Assembly (NCBI GenBank): GCA_030123625.1
Contig: CP126121.1
Location: forward strand, 453,001-517,000
DNA length: 64,000 nucleotides
Direction of reading: 5' to 3'
Origin: Nitrospira sp.
GTDB taxonomy: Bacteria; Nitrospirota; Nitrospiria; Nitrospirales; Nitrospiraceae
Position numbers and translations under genes: made by a program. Every line of letters begins with the position of its first letter. Within the stretch, counting starts at the first letter, position 1. The notes beneath the pieces were generated by a model. The model was not told where the DNA came from and ran no database searches. It was given only the letters and a program-made list of their open reading frames with translations. This document shows positions 26,034-34,565 of this stretch, piece after piece.

Positions 26034-28451
26034 TCACTCGTCGCGCGCCACTCGCGTCGTTTTCTCCTTCTGCGCGAACGGAAGCATAAGCGTTGCCGTC
26101 GTCCCATGTCCTGGGGTCGAATAGAGATCGAACCTTCCTCCCAGCGACAGCATGCGTTCTTCGATGCTGAACAATCCGAACTTCGAGGAGATGCCGCCGC
26201 TAGGGTGAGGTCCGGCAGCAACAGCGGCAAGATCGAAGCCTGCCCCGTCATCACTCACGATGATGCGCAGATTCCCATCAACCAGCTCCATGGTGACCGT
26301 CGCATGGCCGGTGCCTGCATGTTTCGAGGAATTGATCAAGAGCTCGCGCACTGATTGAAACAGCAAGATGACTTGGTCTTCCGGCAATTGCACCTCCTTT
26401 CCTTCCGGCACCTTCACCGTCACGGTTTGTTCATGCTTCTTCATGTACGCCCCGAGCCATGTGAGGCCGGCGGCAAGGCCATGGTCGCGCAACACCGGCG
26501 GGCTGAGTTCAGTGACGAGTGTGCGGCTATAGGTCAACGCCTCCGATAAGATGTCATCCACACGGTTGAGCGCGATTTCATGTCCGGGACCCCCGGCGGA
26601 CCGCTTGCCTTGTCCGACAGTCAGCTTGCCGAGCACCAGCAGCTGTTGCAGATGATCGTGCAGTTCGCCGGCGAGACGTTTGCGCTCGCGCTGCTCGGCC
26701 AAACTCAACTCGCCGGCGAGCGATCGCAGGCGCGTTTGCGATTGGACCAATTCGGACGTCTTCTCATTCACTGCCCTCTCCAGTTCCACGGCCCAGCGTT
26801 GCAGATGCTCTTTAGCCTGAAGCAACTCCTGCTCGGTCTTACGCCGTTCGGTGATGTCCGTCACCAGGGCAAGCCCATACATCGGTCTCCCTTCATCATC
26901 GCGCAAGAGCGAGATAAACTTGCGGACCCAGACCGGCTCGCCGTTCTTATGCATGTACCGATTTTCAATTTCGAAATAGGGTAGCTCCCCCCTGAGAAGT
27001 CGCTTGGTCTCCTCAAGATTGGCGTCGCGATCCTCCACGTGGACCAACTCTGAAAAGTGAACCTGCAAGAGTTCCTCTTCGGTATAGCCCAACATCGCGC
27101 AGTAGGCCGGATTGCATTGCACGAAGTTTCCATCGAGATTGACGATGACGATTCCCGTCCCCGCATGCTCAAACACATTCCGGAACCTTGCCTCGCTCTC
27201 ACGCAGTTTGGTTTCCGTCTGCTTGCGCTCGGTGATATCGCGCATGATCTTCGACGCGCCTATGATACGGCCCTGCTTATCTCGGACCAGCGAGATGGTC
27301 AACGACACCGAAATATCACGGCCGTCCTGGCAACGCCGCACGGTCTCATACTGCCGGATCGACTCGCCCTTCCGTAGGCGGTCGAGGATCGCGGACTCCT
27401 CCTCCAATCGATCGGGCGGAAAGAACAGGGTCACCGGTCGACCAATGACTTCGGCTGCCCTGTAGCCGAGCAGGGTTTCCGCAGCTCTGTTCCAACTCGT
27501 GATGGTGCCCTGCAAATCTTTGCCGATGATGGCGTCGCTGGTATTTTCGACAATCGCCGCGAGTCTGGCCTGTTCTTCCTCCGCTCGTACGATGGCATCA
27601 ATGTTCGTCACCGACCCGACCCAACGGCTGACAATCCCTTCCTCGTCCCGCACGGGCAGCGCCTGCGCAATGACCCTGGTGTAACTTCCATCAGTACGGC
27701 GCAGACGCTGCTGCGACTCGAAGGCCCGGCCGGTCTCCATGCAGCGGAGCCATTGGCTAAGATTGACCTCCCGGTCGTCGGGATGCAGAGCTTCGACCCA
27801 ACCATGCCCGGCCACCTGTTCCGGCGTCTGGCCGGTAAACCGGCACCAGTCTTCGCTCGTCCAGGTAATCAAGCCGGCCGCGTCGGTTTCAAACAGCATG
27901 CTCGGCACGGTCTCCGCCATCGTTCGAAATCTCAGTTCACTCTCACGCAGCTTCGCTTCCGCCTCCTTACGTTCGGTCGTTCCTATGTTCGCGGCCGACT
28001 GCGCCAGCCGCAGCCGTTCTTCACTCTCTTGAAGCCTCGCCTCGGTCTGCTTGCGCTCGGTAATGTCTTGTACGACCCCGGTCATACGGACGGGTTGTCC
28101 GGTCTCATCATAGTAGAACCGCCCGGTGCCGCTGATCCATCGCACGCTGCCGTCGGGATGCAGGAATCGATATTCATCGACATACGGTATGTCGCGCCGT
28201 GCCATCATACTGTTCAGCTTCTGCCACACGCGCCCGCGATCATCCGGATGCAGCAGGTCCGTGAAGGATTGGATGTGGTCGTGGTCCCGCCCCTCCCCTG
28301 AGCCGGCCGCCCCCTCATGCATGCCGAACCATTGGACCTCCCCGCTGACGATGTTCCATTCCCATGCACCGTAACCGGTGAGGATGTCCAATAGGCGGCT
28401 TTGGTGTGTGATTGAAGTTGGATTCGACCCGCGTGCGGGAAGGTCGTCCAT
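26034..28451 (-). CDS. Multi-PAS HisKA_3 sensor histidine kinase A
   Basis: 805 residues; TGGAG 9 nt before the ATG. Four PAS domains are visible (~20-125, ~170-280, ~290-410, ~420-540), a coiled coil, HisKA_3 with His598 in ELHDHLQQLL, and HATPase_c (~690-790) ending in GTTATLMLPFAQ. It has no membrane segment and no receiver. Residues 145-158 (LRLAQSAANIGT) are the start of a fifth PAS domain whose body is missing: the chain passes straight into TERKEAEAKL. The first ~160 residues are nearly identical to kinase C. Such kinases signal to NarL/FixJ-type regulators; none is encoded next to it. It converges on cydB with 20 bp between stops. Confidence 0.9.
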   Translation of the reverse strand: MDDLPARGSNPTSITHQSRLLDILTGYGAWEWNIVSGEVQWFGMHEGAAGSGEGRDHDHIQSFTDLLHPDDRGRVWQKLNSMMARRDIPYVDEYRFLHPDGSVRWISGTGRFYYDETGQPVRMTGVVQDITERKQTEARLQESEERLRLAQSAANIGTTERKEAEAKLRESELRFRTMAETVPSMLFETDAAGLITWTSEDWCRFTGQTPEQVAGHGWVEALHPDDREVNLSQWLRCMETGRAFESQQRLRRTDGSYTRVIAQALPVRDEEGIVSRWVGSVTNIDAIVRAEEEQARLAAIVENTSDAIIGKDLQGTITSWNRAAETLLGYRAAEVIGRPVTLFFPPDRLEEESAILDRLRKGESIRQYETVRRCQDGRDISVSLTISLVRDKQGRIIGASKIMRDITERKQTETKLRESEARFRNVFEHAGTGIVIVNLDGNFVQCNPAYCAMLGYTEEELLQVHFSELVHVEDRDANLEETKRLLRGELPYFEIENRYMHKNGEPVWVRKFISLLRDDEGRPMYGLALVTDITERRKTEQELLQAKEHLQRWAVELERAVNEKTSELVQSQTRLRSLAGELSLAEQRERKRLAGELHDHLQQLLVLGKLTVGQGKRSAGGPGHEIALNRVDDILSEALTYSRTLVTELSPPVLRDHGLAAGLTWLGAYMKKHEQTVTVKVPEGKEVQLPEDQVILLFQSVRELLINSSKHAGTGHATVTMELVDGNLRIIVSDDGAGFDLAAVAAGPHPSGGISSKFGLFSIEERMLSLGGRFDLYSTPGHGTTATLMLPFAQKEKTTRVARDE

Positions 28452-28965
28452 GAACAGGCTCCAGAGGCTCTAGTCCAGCTGCCGCTATGGAGCCGGCAAA
28501 CAGATCAGGAATGGTCTGCAAAAATGTTTGAATCTTCTACTTTTGCTTCACGCGATACAACCCTAGAACGTGGGATCGTACGAGGAGCAACATAATGAAT
28601 GCGTATGAAGCAAAGGTGAACCCTCGATGAAGATCTCTTCACTCGAATGACTTGAGTTCATTCAAAATCTCGGGTGAGGAGACGCATGCCGGATGAAAGG
28701 AGACGTTGCGCCTTCTGTGGCATTATGTGCTCGGGGTAGTCCCAGTGCGTAATGGGGTTTTATTCGAAGTATAATCGCAAGACTATGGTTAGTGTCACGT
28801 TTCAATTGATTGACCGTCGAGACCGATAGGTCAACTGTCCACGGCGGGCAATTACCACATTCTCTTACCGTTTCGGTTTTACATATAACTAACACCTTGT
28901 TCAGTAGTGACGTCCCTCTCGCGCTCGGCACAGTCCGTAAATTGAAACGATGACTTCAGGACGTT
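28452..28965. other. 514-bp spacer between kinase A and a small membrane gene
   Basis: It contains the kinase A promoter region. TAGTCCCAGTGCG at about 28737 matches CAGTCCCAGTGCGGGAG at 37093, upstream of kinase C, so the upstream flanks of A and C were duplicated together. No gene of reasonable length is supported; one 11-codon frame at 28595 has a ribosome site but nothing to identify it. Confidence 0.45.
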
Positions 28966-29148
28966 ATGGTGACACTGATCGCCGGCAGCTTGTTACTGGG
29001 AATCATCATCGTAGCCCTGTACTTCTTCGGGGCTTTCAAGTCTCCCTATATCGGCCTGCCCTACTTTTGGCTGTTCCGTTTTGCCTTGTTGCTCTTCTTG
29101 ATGCTGCTCATGCTGACGTTTTGGTATAGCGGAAGAGAACCGCCCTGA
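28966..29148 (+). CDS. Two-helix small membrane protein
   Basis: 60 residues with two strongly hydrophobic segments (~3-22 and ~35-54) separated by a short SPYIGLPYF loop. A CAGGA lies 6-8 nt before the ATG. It is not a recognised family. The last third of the gene and its downstream flank recur in degraded form at 34470-34520, between kinases B and C, which shows that the gene was duplicated along with a kinase. It is divergent from kinase A. Confidence 0.55.
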   Translation: MVTLIAGSLLLGIIIVALYFFGAFKSPYIGLPYFWLFRFALLLFLMLLMLTFWYSGREPP

Positions 29149-29291
29149 TCCGACCGTCAAGACACGGTAAATCAGTGGAGTGGAGTGATCTCGTCCGCGG
29201 AGATGCCTGCCTTTTGAACAATTGCGCCGTGCAGGCGCGACATACCGCAGGTTTGAGATGCCTTGCGCTTCGCATTCGAGCTGTAACCCAT

Positions 29292-29363
29292 TCAGCTTAC
29301 CGCCTCGTGAATCGCCCCGTACAACTGTTCCACCGCCGCTTCTTTGGTGAGCAACAGCGCCGA
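29292..29363 (-). pseudogene. Receiver-domain fossil 1 (C-terminal end only)
   Basis: The minus strand reads SALLLTKEAAVEQLYGAIHE and ends at a TGA at 29292. This matches the last strand and helix of NarL-type receivers, as in kinase D (AYLTKESAVDALCHAIEQAV) with the conserved T-K-E/D. The upstream receiver core is absent. Confidence 0.6.
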
Positions 29364-29632
29364 CAGGGTCGTGTCATCGTGACATTCGACCGCCGAGGTT
29401 TTCTCATGCTGGCGCAACAGTGGGCATTTCTCCGCCATTCATCGCTTCTCCACTTCCCACCCACTGCACTGCATCAAGCCCGCGCTTGACGCCCATACTT
29501 TTATGCCATAGGAGCGGTGCTTCTCCATTGCGATCACGATTTCGAATCCATGAAAGCGATTGTGTCGTTTCAAACTCTCGACTGGACCGGCCTGCTCGTT
29601 TCTAGGTAAGCAGGGTTCTTTGTCCTGCCCAC

Positions 29633-29695
29633 TCATGTCTTCAGCACATGTTGTATCGTCTGATACAGTTCATCCACAGCCGCTTCCTCCCATGG
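29633..29695 (-). pseudogene. Receiver-domain fossil 2 (C-terminal end only)
   Basis: The minus strand reads EEAAVDELYQTIQHVLKT to a TGA at 29633, the last helix of a receiver. The 35 nt encoding VDELYQTIQ are virtually identical to fossil 3. No receiver core precedes it. Confidence 0.6.
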
Positions 29696-29832
29696 TGAAC
29701 GCTTTATGGTTAATGGTGAGTGACGGGACGATCCAGATTCTGTCGGTGTCTTGGTTGTTGTTGCACCGTCGACCATTGACAGTGGGGAGAAGATGGCTTG
29801 TCCCATCATTTTTCCTGATGTACAGTAGCGGC

Positions 29833-30104
29833 ATGCCACATGTCCTTCACCCCTATATCGAGTCCGACCAGTCCATTTGCGGCGGGAGCCCACGGTCGCC
29901 GGCACTCGTATTACGGTGAGGACGATAGCTACATATGTCTTGCAATATGGTCTTTCTCCTGATGAATTGCTCACCTACTATCCACATGTCGGCTTGGCGG
30001 CGATTTACGATGCGCTGTCGTATTATTACGACCACCGCACCGAGATCGATGCCGAGATAGCTTCGCAGAAAGATTGCGAATTCCCTCCCACGGCGGCCAG
30101 GTAA
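29833..30104 (+). pseudogene. Frameshifted DUF433 gene (antitoxin-type)
   Basis: Starting at the ATG at 29833, the first frame reads MPHVLHPYIESDQSICGGSP, the typical DUF433 N-terminus. At about 29890 the similarity jumps to another frame: TVAGTRITVRTIATYVLQYG, SPDELLTYYPHV, IYDALSYYYDHRTEIDAEI. One nucleotide has been lost near AGCCCACGG; restoring it gives a complete ~90-residue DUF433 protein. DUF433 proteins are often antitoxins paired with a DUF5615 (PIN-like) toxin, but no toxin frame follows. A sequencing error is the alternative to a true mutation. Confidence 0.75.
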
Positions 30105-30166
30105 CCCCCACTTGCGTGACATGATATTCTCATGAGGTCACTCACCGCTCTTCACTGTTTCACTCT

Positions 30167-30244
30167 TCACCACTCACTGGCCCTTCGGCACTGCTGTATC
30201 GTCTGATACAGTTCATCCACGTCCGCTTCTTTGGTGAGCAGCCT
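30167..30244 (-). pseudogene. Receiver-domain fossil 3 (C-terminal end only)
   Basis: The minus strand reads RLLTKEADVDELYQTIQQCR to a stop at 30167. This is the last strand and helix of a receiver. It lies immediately downstream of kinase B, whose own intact receiver ends at 30338, so a second receiver once followed it. Confidence 0.6.
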
Positions 30245-30337
30245 CGCGCTGTGTTGCGCCGGGTGGTACGTCCTGACGCAGGATATGATTCGACAATCAG
30301 CACACGGTACGTCGCACGTTGCACATTGATTGATGGA

Positions 30338-33300
30338 TCAATGGGATGAGGAGAGCTTGTCGGCGGAGGCGCCGACCTCCTGAACGATCGCATCATGCAG
30401 CTGATCGACCGCCGTATCTTTGGGAAGGACCGTGGCGGCACCGGCCCGCTTCATCGCATCGCTGTTATCGTCACCGGTGTTGACCGAGATCCCGATGACG
30501 GTCGTCTCCGGCCATCGGTTCTTGATGTGTGCCGTGGCATCGATCCCGCTCATTCTCGGCATATTGATGTCCATCACCACCACGCGCGGATGGAACTCCC
30601 CGACCAGCTGTACCGCCTCCGCACCATCCCGAGCTTCTGCGACGACATGCAGGTCGTCATAGGCATCCAACACGAAACGGAGGCCTTGCCGTACCATGGC
30701 ATGGTCATCAACGAGCAGAACGCGAGTAACTGCGTTCTTCTGGTGGAGTGCTGAGTGCTGAGTGCCGGGTGCTGAGTCGGGCAAGTGCTGAGTGTCCGAC
30801 TGTCCGGACTCAGGACTCAGCACGTTCGCCTCAGTACTCCTTGCCAAGGGCAAGACGAGCATCGCTGTCGTTCCCCGTCCCGGCGCCGACTGGATGTCGA
30901 AAGAGCCGCCCAATGCCCGCATGCGCTCCCGGATGCTGAACAGTCCGAACTTCGAGGAGATCCCGCCGCTAGGAGTTCCTTCAGCAGCAGCACCAAGCTC
31001 GAAGCCTTTGCCTTCATCACTCACGGTCACGCGCAGACTGTCATCGCGCTGCTGCATGAGGACGGTGGCTTTGTCCGTCCCGGCATGTTTGGAAGCATTG
31101 ATAAGGAGTTCGCGGACGGATTGAAAGAGCAACACGCGGTGAGCCTCCGGTAATTCAGGTTCGCGATTTTCGGGGACAAGAACCGTGACGGTCTGATTGT
31201 ACTTCCTGAGATGCTCTCCCAACCATTTGAATCCGGCGGCCAACCCGTAATCATGCAACACGGATGGACTGAGTTCCGCGACGAGCGTACGGCTATAGGT
31301 CAACGCCTCCGAGAGCACCTCGTCCACCTTCGTCATCATCTCTGCCGCAGCCGGCACGTCGGCGATCCGACGTTTCCCCTGTCCGATCATCATCTTCCCA
31401 TAGACCAGTAATTGTTGCAGATGATCATGGAGCTCGGTCGCCAACCGTTTGCGCTCCCGTTGCTCGGCCAGACTCAACTCGCTGGCCAGTGCCCGCAAGC
31501 GCTTTTGTGATTGCATGAGCTCGGCGGTCTTCATGCTGACTGTCTGTTCCAGCTCGACGTTCCAGCGCTGGAGGCACTGTTGGGCTTCGCGCAACGCTTC
31601 CTCGGCGCGGGCGCGTTCTACCGCCGCCCAGGTTCTCTCCGCCGTTTCCTGTAAGAGCGTGATTTCTTCCGTTTTCCACTGACGCGGTTCGGTGTGGTGA
31701 ACGCCGAGATTGGAGACCCAGCGACCGCCTTTGACGAGAGGAACGCCGACGGCGGACCGGACATGTAGGCCGGCGAAAGCCCTTTTATCCGCCTCTCGTA
31801 AATCCGTAGCCGCATTCACATCGGAGATGACGACCACTTCTCCGCGCTTTAATGTTTCTACCGTCGCGTCGAAATCCGCGGTAGGAAAACTGCCGATGAG
31901 TTTCGGCACCCGTCCGCTCGTGTAATTATCCTGTACGATCCACGTGTCGCCGTCCGGCGTCATATCGGCGTAAAACACGCGGTCGGCCTGCAATGACTCG
32001 CCGACGACGCACATCGCCGCCCGTTGAATCTCCAACGGGTCGGACAGCGGGCGCAAGGCATCGCTCAATTTCAAGATAAATTCCTGTCGCCGCTCGCTCA
32101 GTTTGCGCTCGGTGATATCGAGCGACACGCCGCTGAACCGAACAGGCTCTCCGGCATCGTTATACGAGAACCGTCCGTGGAGCGAGAGCCATCGCAATTC
32201 ACCGGTATCGGCTCGGTACATGCGATGTTCTTGCGCAAATAACCCCCGCTCGCGCTTCGCCCATTCGATCGCGGCCGTGTGACGGCCGCGATCATCTGGA
32301 TGCATCCGCTCGCGCCAACGCTCCAGCGACACCGGTCCGGTTTGCGTCTTGTAGCCCTGCATGGCGGCATGTCGCCGGTTCCACACCGTCGCCCCCGTTA
32401 GCCAATCGATGTCCCAAAAGCCGAGGTCCGCACCGTCCAAGGCCAATCGCAGTCGCTCTTCACTATCGCGGAGCTGATTTTCCACCTGCTTCCGCTCGGT
32501 GATATCCGTCGCGATCCCGAGTACTTGCCGTACCTGTCCTTCGGCGTCCCGTTGCCACACGATATCCCGACTGAGAAACCATCGATACGATCCGTCGCGA
32601 TGTCGGAAGCGATATTCCACCTGAGCGGGGACCCCGTCCTCCAATTCCTGAAAGCCTTCGAAATGCCGGAGCAATCGTATGGCATCCTCGGGATGTACGA
32701 CGGTCGGAATGAAGTCCGCCCCCAAGGCATGAGCTTCCTCCGGGCTGTAGCCCAATACGACCCCGGTGTGTCGATTCACGTAGACATTCCGCTGTTCTTG
32801 GAGATCGAAGATGTACAGTACACCGGGAAGCACGGACGCCATTTCGCTGATGAATCGATGGTTTTCCCGCAACTGCTCCTCGGCCCGCACAAAAGCATCC
32901 ACATCCGTCACCGATCCGACCCAACGTCGAATCGTACCTTGATCATCGCGCACGGGCAGGGCTTTCGCGATGACCCACGCATAGGTGCCGTCCGTTCGGC
33001 GCACCCGTTGCCGAGACTCGAAAGGCATGCCTCTCTCCAAACACTGGAGCCACCGGTCGAGATTGGGCGCCCGGTCTTCGGGATGTAGCGCCTCGGCCCA
33101 GCCGTGCCCCGCCACTTGCTCCGGTGTCTGTCCGGTAAACCGGCACCAATCCTGGCTGGTCCAGATGTTCCAGCCGGCGGCGTCGGTTTCAAAGAGGAAA
33201 CTCGGCACGGCTTCCGCCATCGTGCGGAACCGTGCTTCGCTTTCGCGCAAGGCGTACTCCGCTCGAGCACGTTCGGAGGACTCCTTGTAACGGGACATGA

Positions 33301-34186
33301 TGATCGTGGCGGCGTGGGTGAGCACATCAACCAGTTCGAGGTCGCGAGCTGTGGGCTGACGAGGCTCATTGAAATACAACGCCAAGGTACCCAGTGCGGG
33401 CCCATCGGTGGCGCGCACGGGGAATGACCAACTGGCTCGGAACCGATGCTCCTGCGCCAGCCACAGCCAGGGCCGCCATCGCGGGTCCTGGGCAACGTCA
33501 GGCGTGATGACTGCCGCGATCTGGTACATCGCTAATCCGCAGGACAACGAGTCCATCCCGATCTTGAAACCCTCCACGCTTCGCGCATAGGCCTCGGACA
33601 TGCCTACGACATGGCCGAGTGTCGCGCCGTCAGCACGGACACGGTAAAAGGCCGCCCGCGCGTCTCCCCCGAAATACTGGACGGCAGTACCGACCAGAGG
33701 GCGGAGCGAGTCTTCCAGCGATGCGCCGTTCATGGCGGCTTGGAATGCCTCCTTCTGACCGCTCTGCCAAGCTTCGTTTTCGCGCAACGCTTGCTCTTGG
33801 CGCCTGACGGCGGTGACGTCCTGCACGACGCCGGCCATGCGGATCGGTCGGTGGCTGTCGTCGTAGTAGAACCGCCCGGTGCCGCTCATCCATCGCACCG
33901 TGCCGTCCGGGTACAAAAATCGAAATTGATCAGAGTACTGCGTCTCCCGCCGCGCCATCGTGCCGAGCACTTTTTTCCAGACACGCCTTCGGTCATCCGG
34001 ATGGAGCACATGGGAAAACGCTTCGACGTTGCCGCTGAGGCTTTTCGTTCGCATGCCGATCAACCGCTCATGGGCGCCGAACCACTGCGCATCTCCACTG
34101 ATGATGTCCCAATCCCATGCACCGAAGTCCGTGAACGGCGGACGGGCCGAAGAGTCATCGATGGTGTTGCGAGGAAAGTCTTCCAT
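30338..34186 (-). CDS. Hybrid PAS/GAF HisKA_3 sensor kinase with fused receiver (kinase B)
   Basis: 1282 residues; AGGAG 7 nt before the ATG. Order: PAS_3 (~15-130), GAF (~145-295), PAS (~310-430), PAS (~435-560), PAS (~565-690), GAF (~705-860), HisKA_3 with His920 in ELHDHLQQLLVYG, HATPase_c (~1010-1110), receiver (~1155-1275) with Asp1206 in VVMDINMPRMSG. No DNA-binding domain. The kinase-receiver linker is encoded by a heptad-repeat hairpin (30745-30840). The last ~320 bp of coding sequence are almost identical to kinase C, with an abrupt end of identity at about 30675. It is soluble and cytoplasmic by sequence; its signals could be redox or small ligands, which cannot be told from sequence. 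Confidence 0.9.
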   Translation of the reverse strand: MEDFPRNTIDDSSARPPFTDFGAWDWDIISGDAQWFGAHERLIGMRTKSLSGNVEAFSHVLHPDDRRRVWKKVLGTMARRETQYSDQFRFLYPDGTVRWMSGTGRFYYDDSHRPIRMAGVVQDVTAVRRQEQALRENEAWQSGQKEAFQAAMNGASLEDSLRPLVGTAVQYFGGDARAAFYRVRADGATLGHVVGMSEAYARSVEGFKIGMDSLSCGLAMYQIAAVITPDVAQDPRWRPWLWLAQEHRFRASWSFPVRATDGPALGTLALYFNEPRQPTARDLELVDVLTHAATIIMSRYKESSERARAEYALRESEARFRTMAEAVPSFLFETDAAGWNIWTSQDWCRFTGQTPEQVAGHGWAEALHPEDRAPNLDRWLQCLERGMPFESRQRVRRTDGTYAWVIAKALPVRDDQGTIRRWVGSVTDVDAFVRAEEQLRENHRFISEMASVLPGVLYIFDLQEQRNVYVNRHTGVVLGYSPEEAHALGADFIPTVVHPEDAIRLLRHFEGFQELEDGVPAQVEYRFRHRDGSYRWFLSRDIVWQRDAEGQVRQVLGIATDITERKQVENQLRDSEERLRLALDGADLGFWDIDWLTGATVWNRRHAAMQGYKTQTGPVSLERWRERMHPDDRGRHTAAIEWAKRERGLFAQEHRMYRADTGELRWLSLHGRFSYNDAGEPVRFSGVSLDITERKLSERRQEFILKLSDALRPLSDPLEIQRAAMCVVGESLQADRVFYADMTPDGDTWIVQDNYTSGRVPKLIGSFPTADFDATVETLKRGEVVVISDVNAATDLREADKRAFAGLHVRSAVGVPLVKGGRWVSNLGVHHTEPRQWKTEEITLLQETAERTWAAVERARAEEALREAQQCLQRWNVELEQTVSMKTAELMQSQKRLRALASELSLAEQRERKRLATELHDHLQQLLVYGKMMIGQGKRRIADVPAAAEMMTKVDEVLSEALTYSRTLVAELSPSVLHDYGLAAGFKWLGEHLRKYNQTVTVLVPENREPELPEAHRVLLFQSVRELLINASKHAGTDKATVLMQQRDDSLRVTVSDEGKGFELGAAAEGTPSGGISSKFGLFSIRERMRALGGSFDIQSAPGRGTTAMLVLPLARSTEANVLSPESGQSDTQHLPDSAPGTQHSALHQKNAVTRVLLVDDHAMVRQGLRFVLDAYDDLHVVAEARDGAEAVQLVGEFHPRVVVMDINMPRMSGIDATAHIKNRWPETTVIGISVNTGDDNSDAMKRAGAATVLPKDTAVDQLHDAIVQEVGASADKLSSSH
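30745..30840. repeat. Heptad-repeat inverted element, coding, in the kinase-receiver linker of kinase B
   Basis: Left arm: AGTGCTG AGTGCTG AGTGCCG GGTGCTG AGTCGGG (30745-30779), then CA and AGTGCTG AGTGTCC. Right arm: ACTCAGG ACTCAGC ACGTTCG CCTCAGT ACTCCTT (30806-30840). Same word family as 1280, 4720 and 43870. It is read in frame on the minus strand between the HATPase_c domain and the receiver. Kinase C has a shorter linker there without it. Confidence 0.85.
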
Positions 34187-34565
34187 GGCCGGCTCCTACA
34201 TGTGATTGGAATGGGATGTGTTTCTTCTATGAATCGCCGGCGATGGAGCCGTCGATGGATTAATTTGGTGTACGAAATATGAGGAGATGACATATTACGA
34301 TCTCGCCAAGGGGTAATACAATCGTCCGATAAAAAACAAGGCTTGTTAGTAGGAATAGAAGCCTTGGCGCATCGGTCCGGCGCGCTTCCTCTATCAGGTA
34401 AGGAAAAGCCGAGGCCTAGATGAAGAAGAAGCAAGGGCGCATTTTTCCCGGCCCTATGCCTCTTACTGCTGAAGTCCGGTATAGCGGAAGAGAAGGTCCC
34501 GCTGAGGGACAGAAGCCGACGGTCAACACACGGTAACACGGTACGCGCACACATTGATCGGGCTG
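34187..34565. other. 379-bp spacer between kinases B and C with a duplicated small-gene remnant
   Basis: Around 34470-34496 the plus strand carries CTGAAGTCCGGTATAGCGGA, a match to the end of the small membrane gene at 29110-29135 (GTATAGCGGAAGAGAA in both), followed by similarly related downstream sequence. The rest of that gene has decayed. A periodic ACACGGTA ACACGGTA stretch lies at about 34525 directly after the kinase C stop side. Confidence 0.5.
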
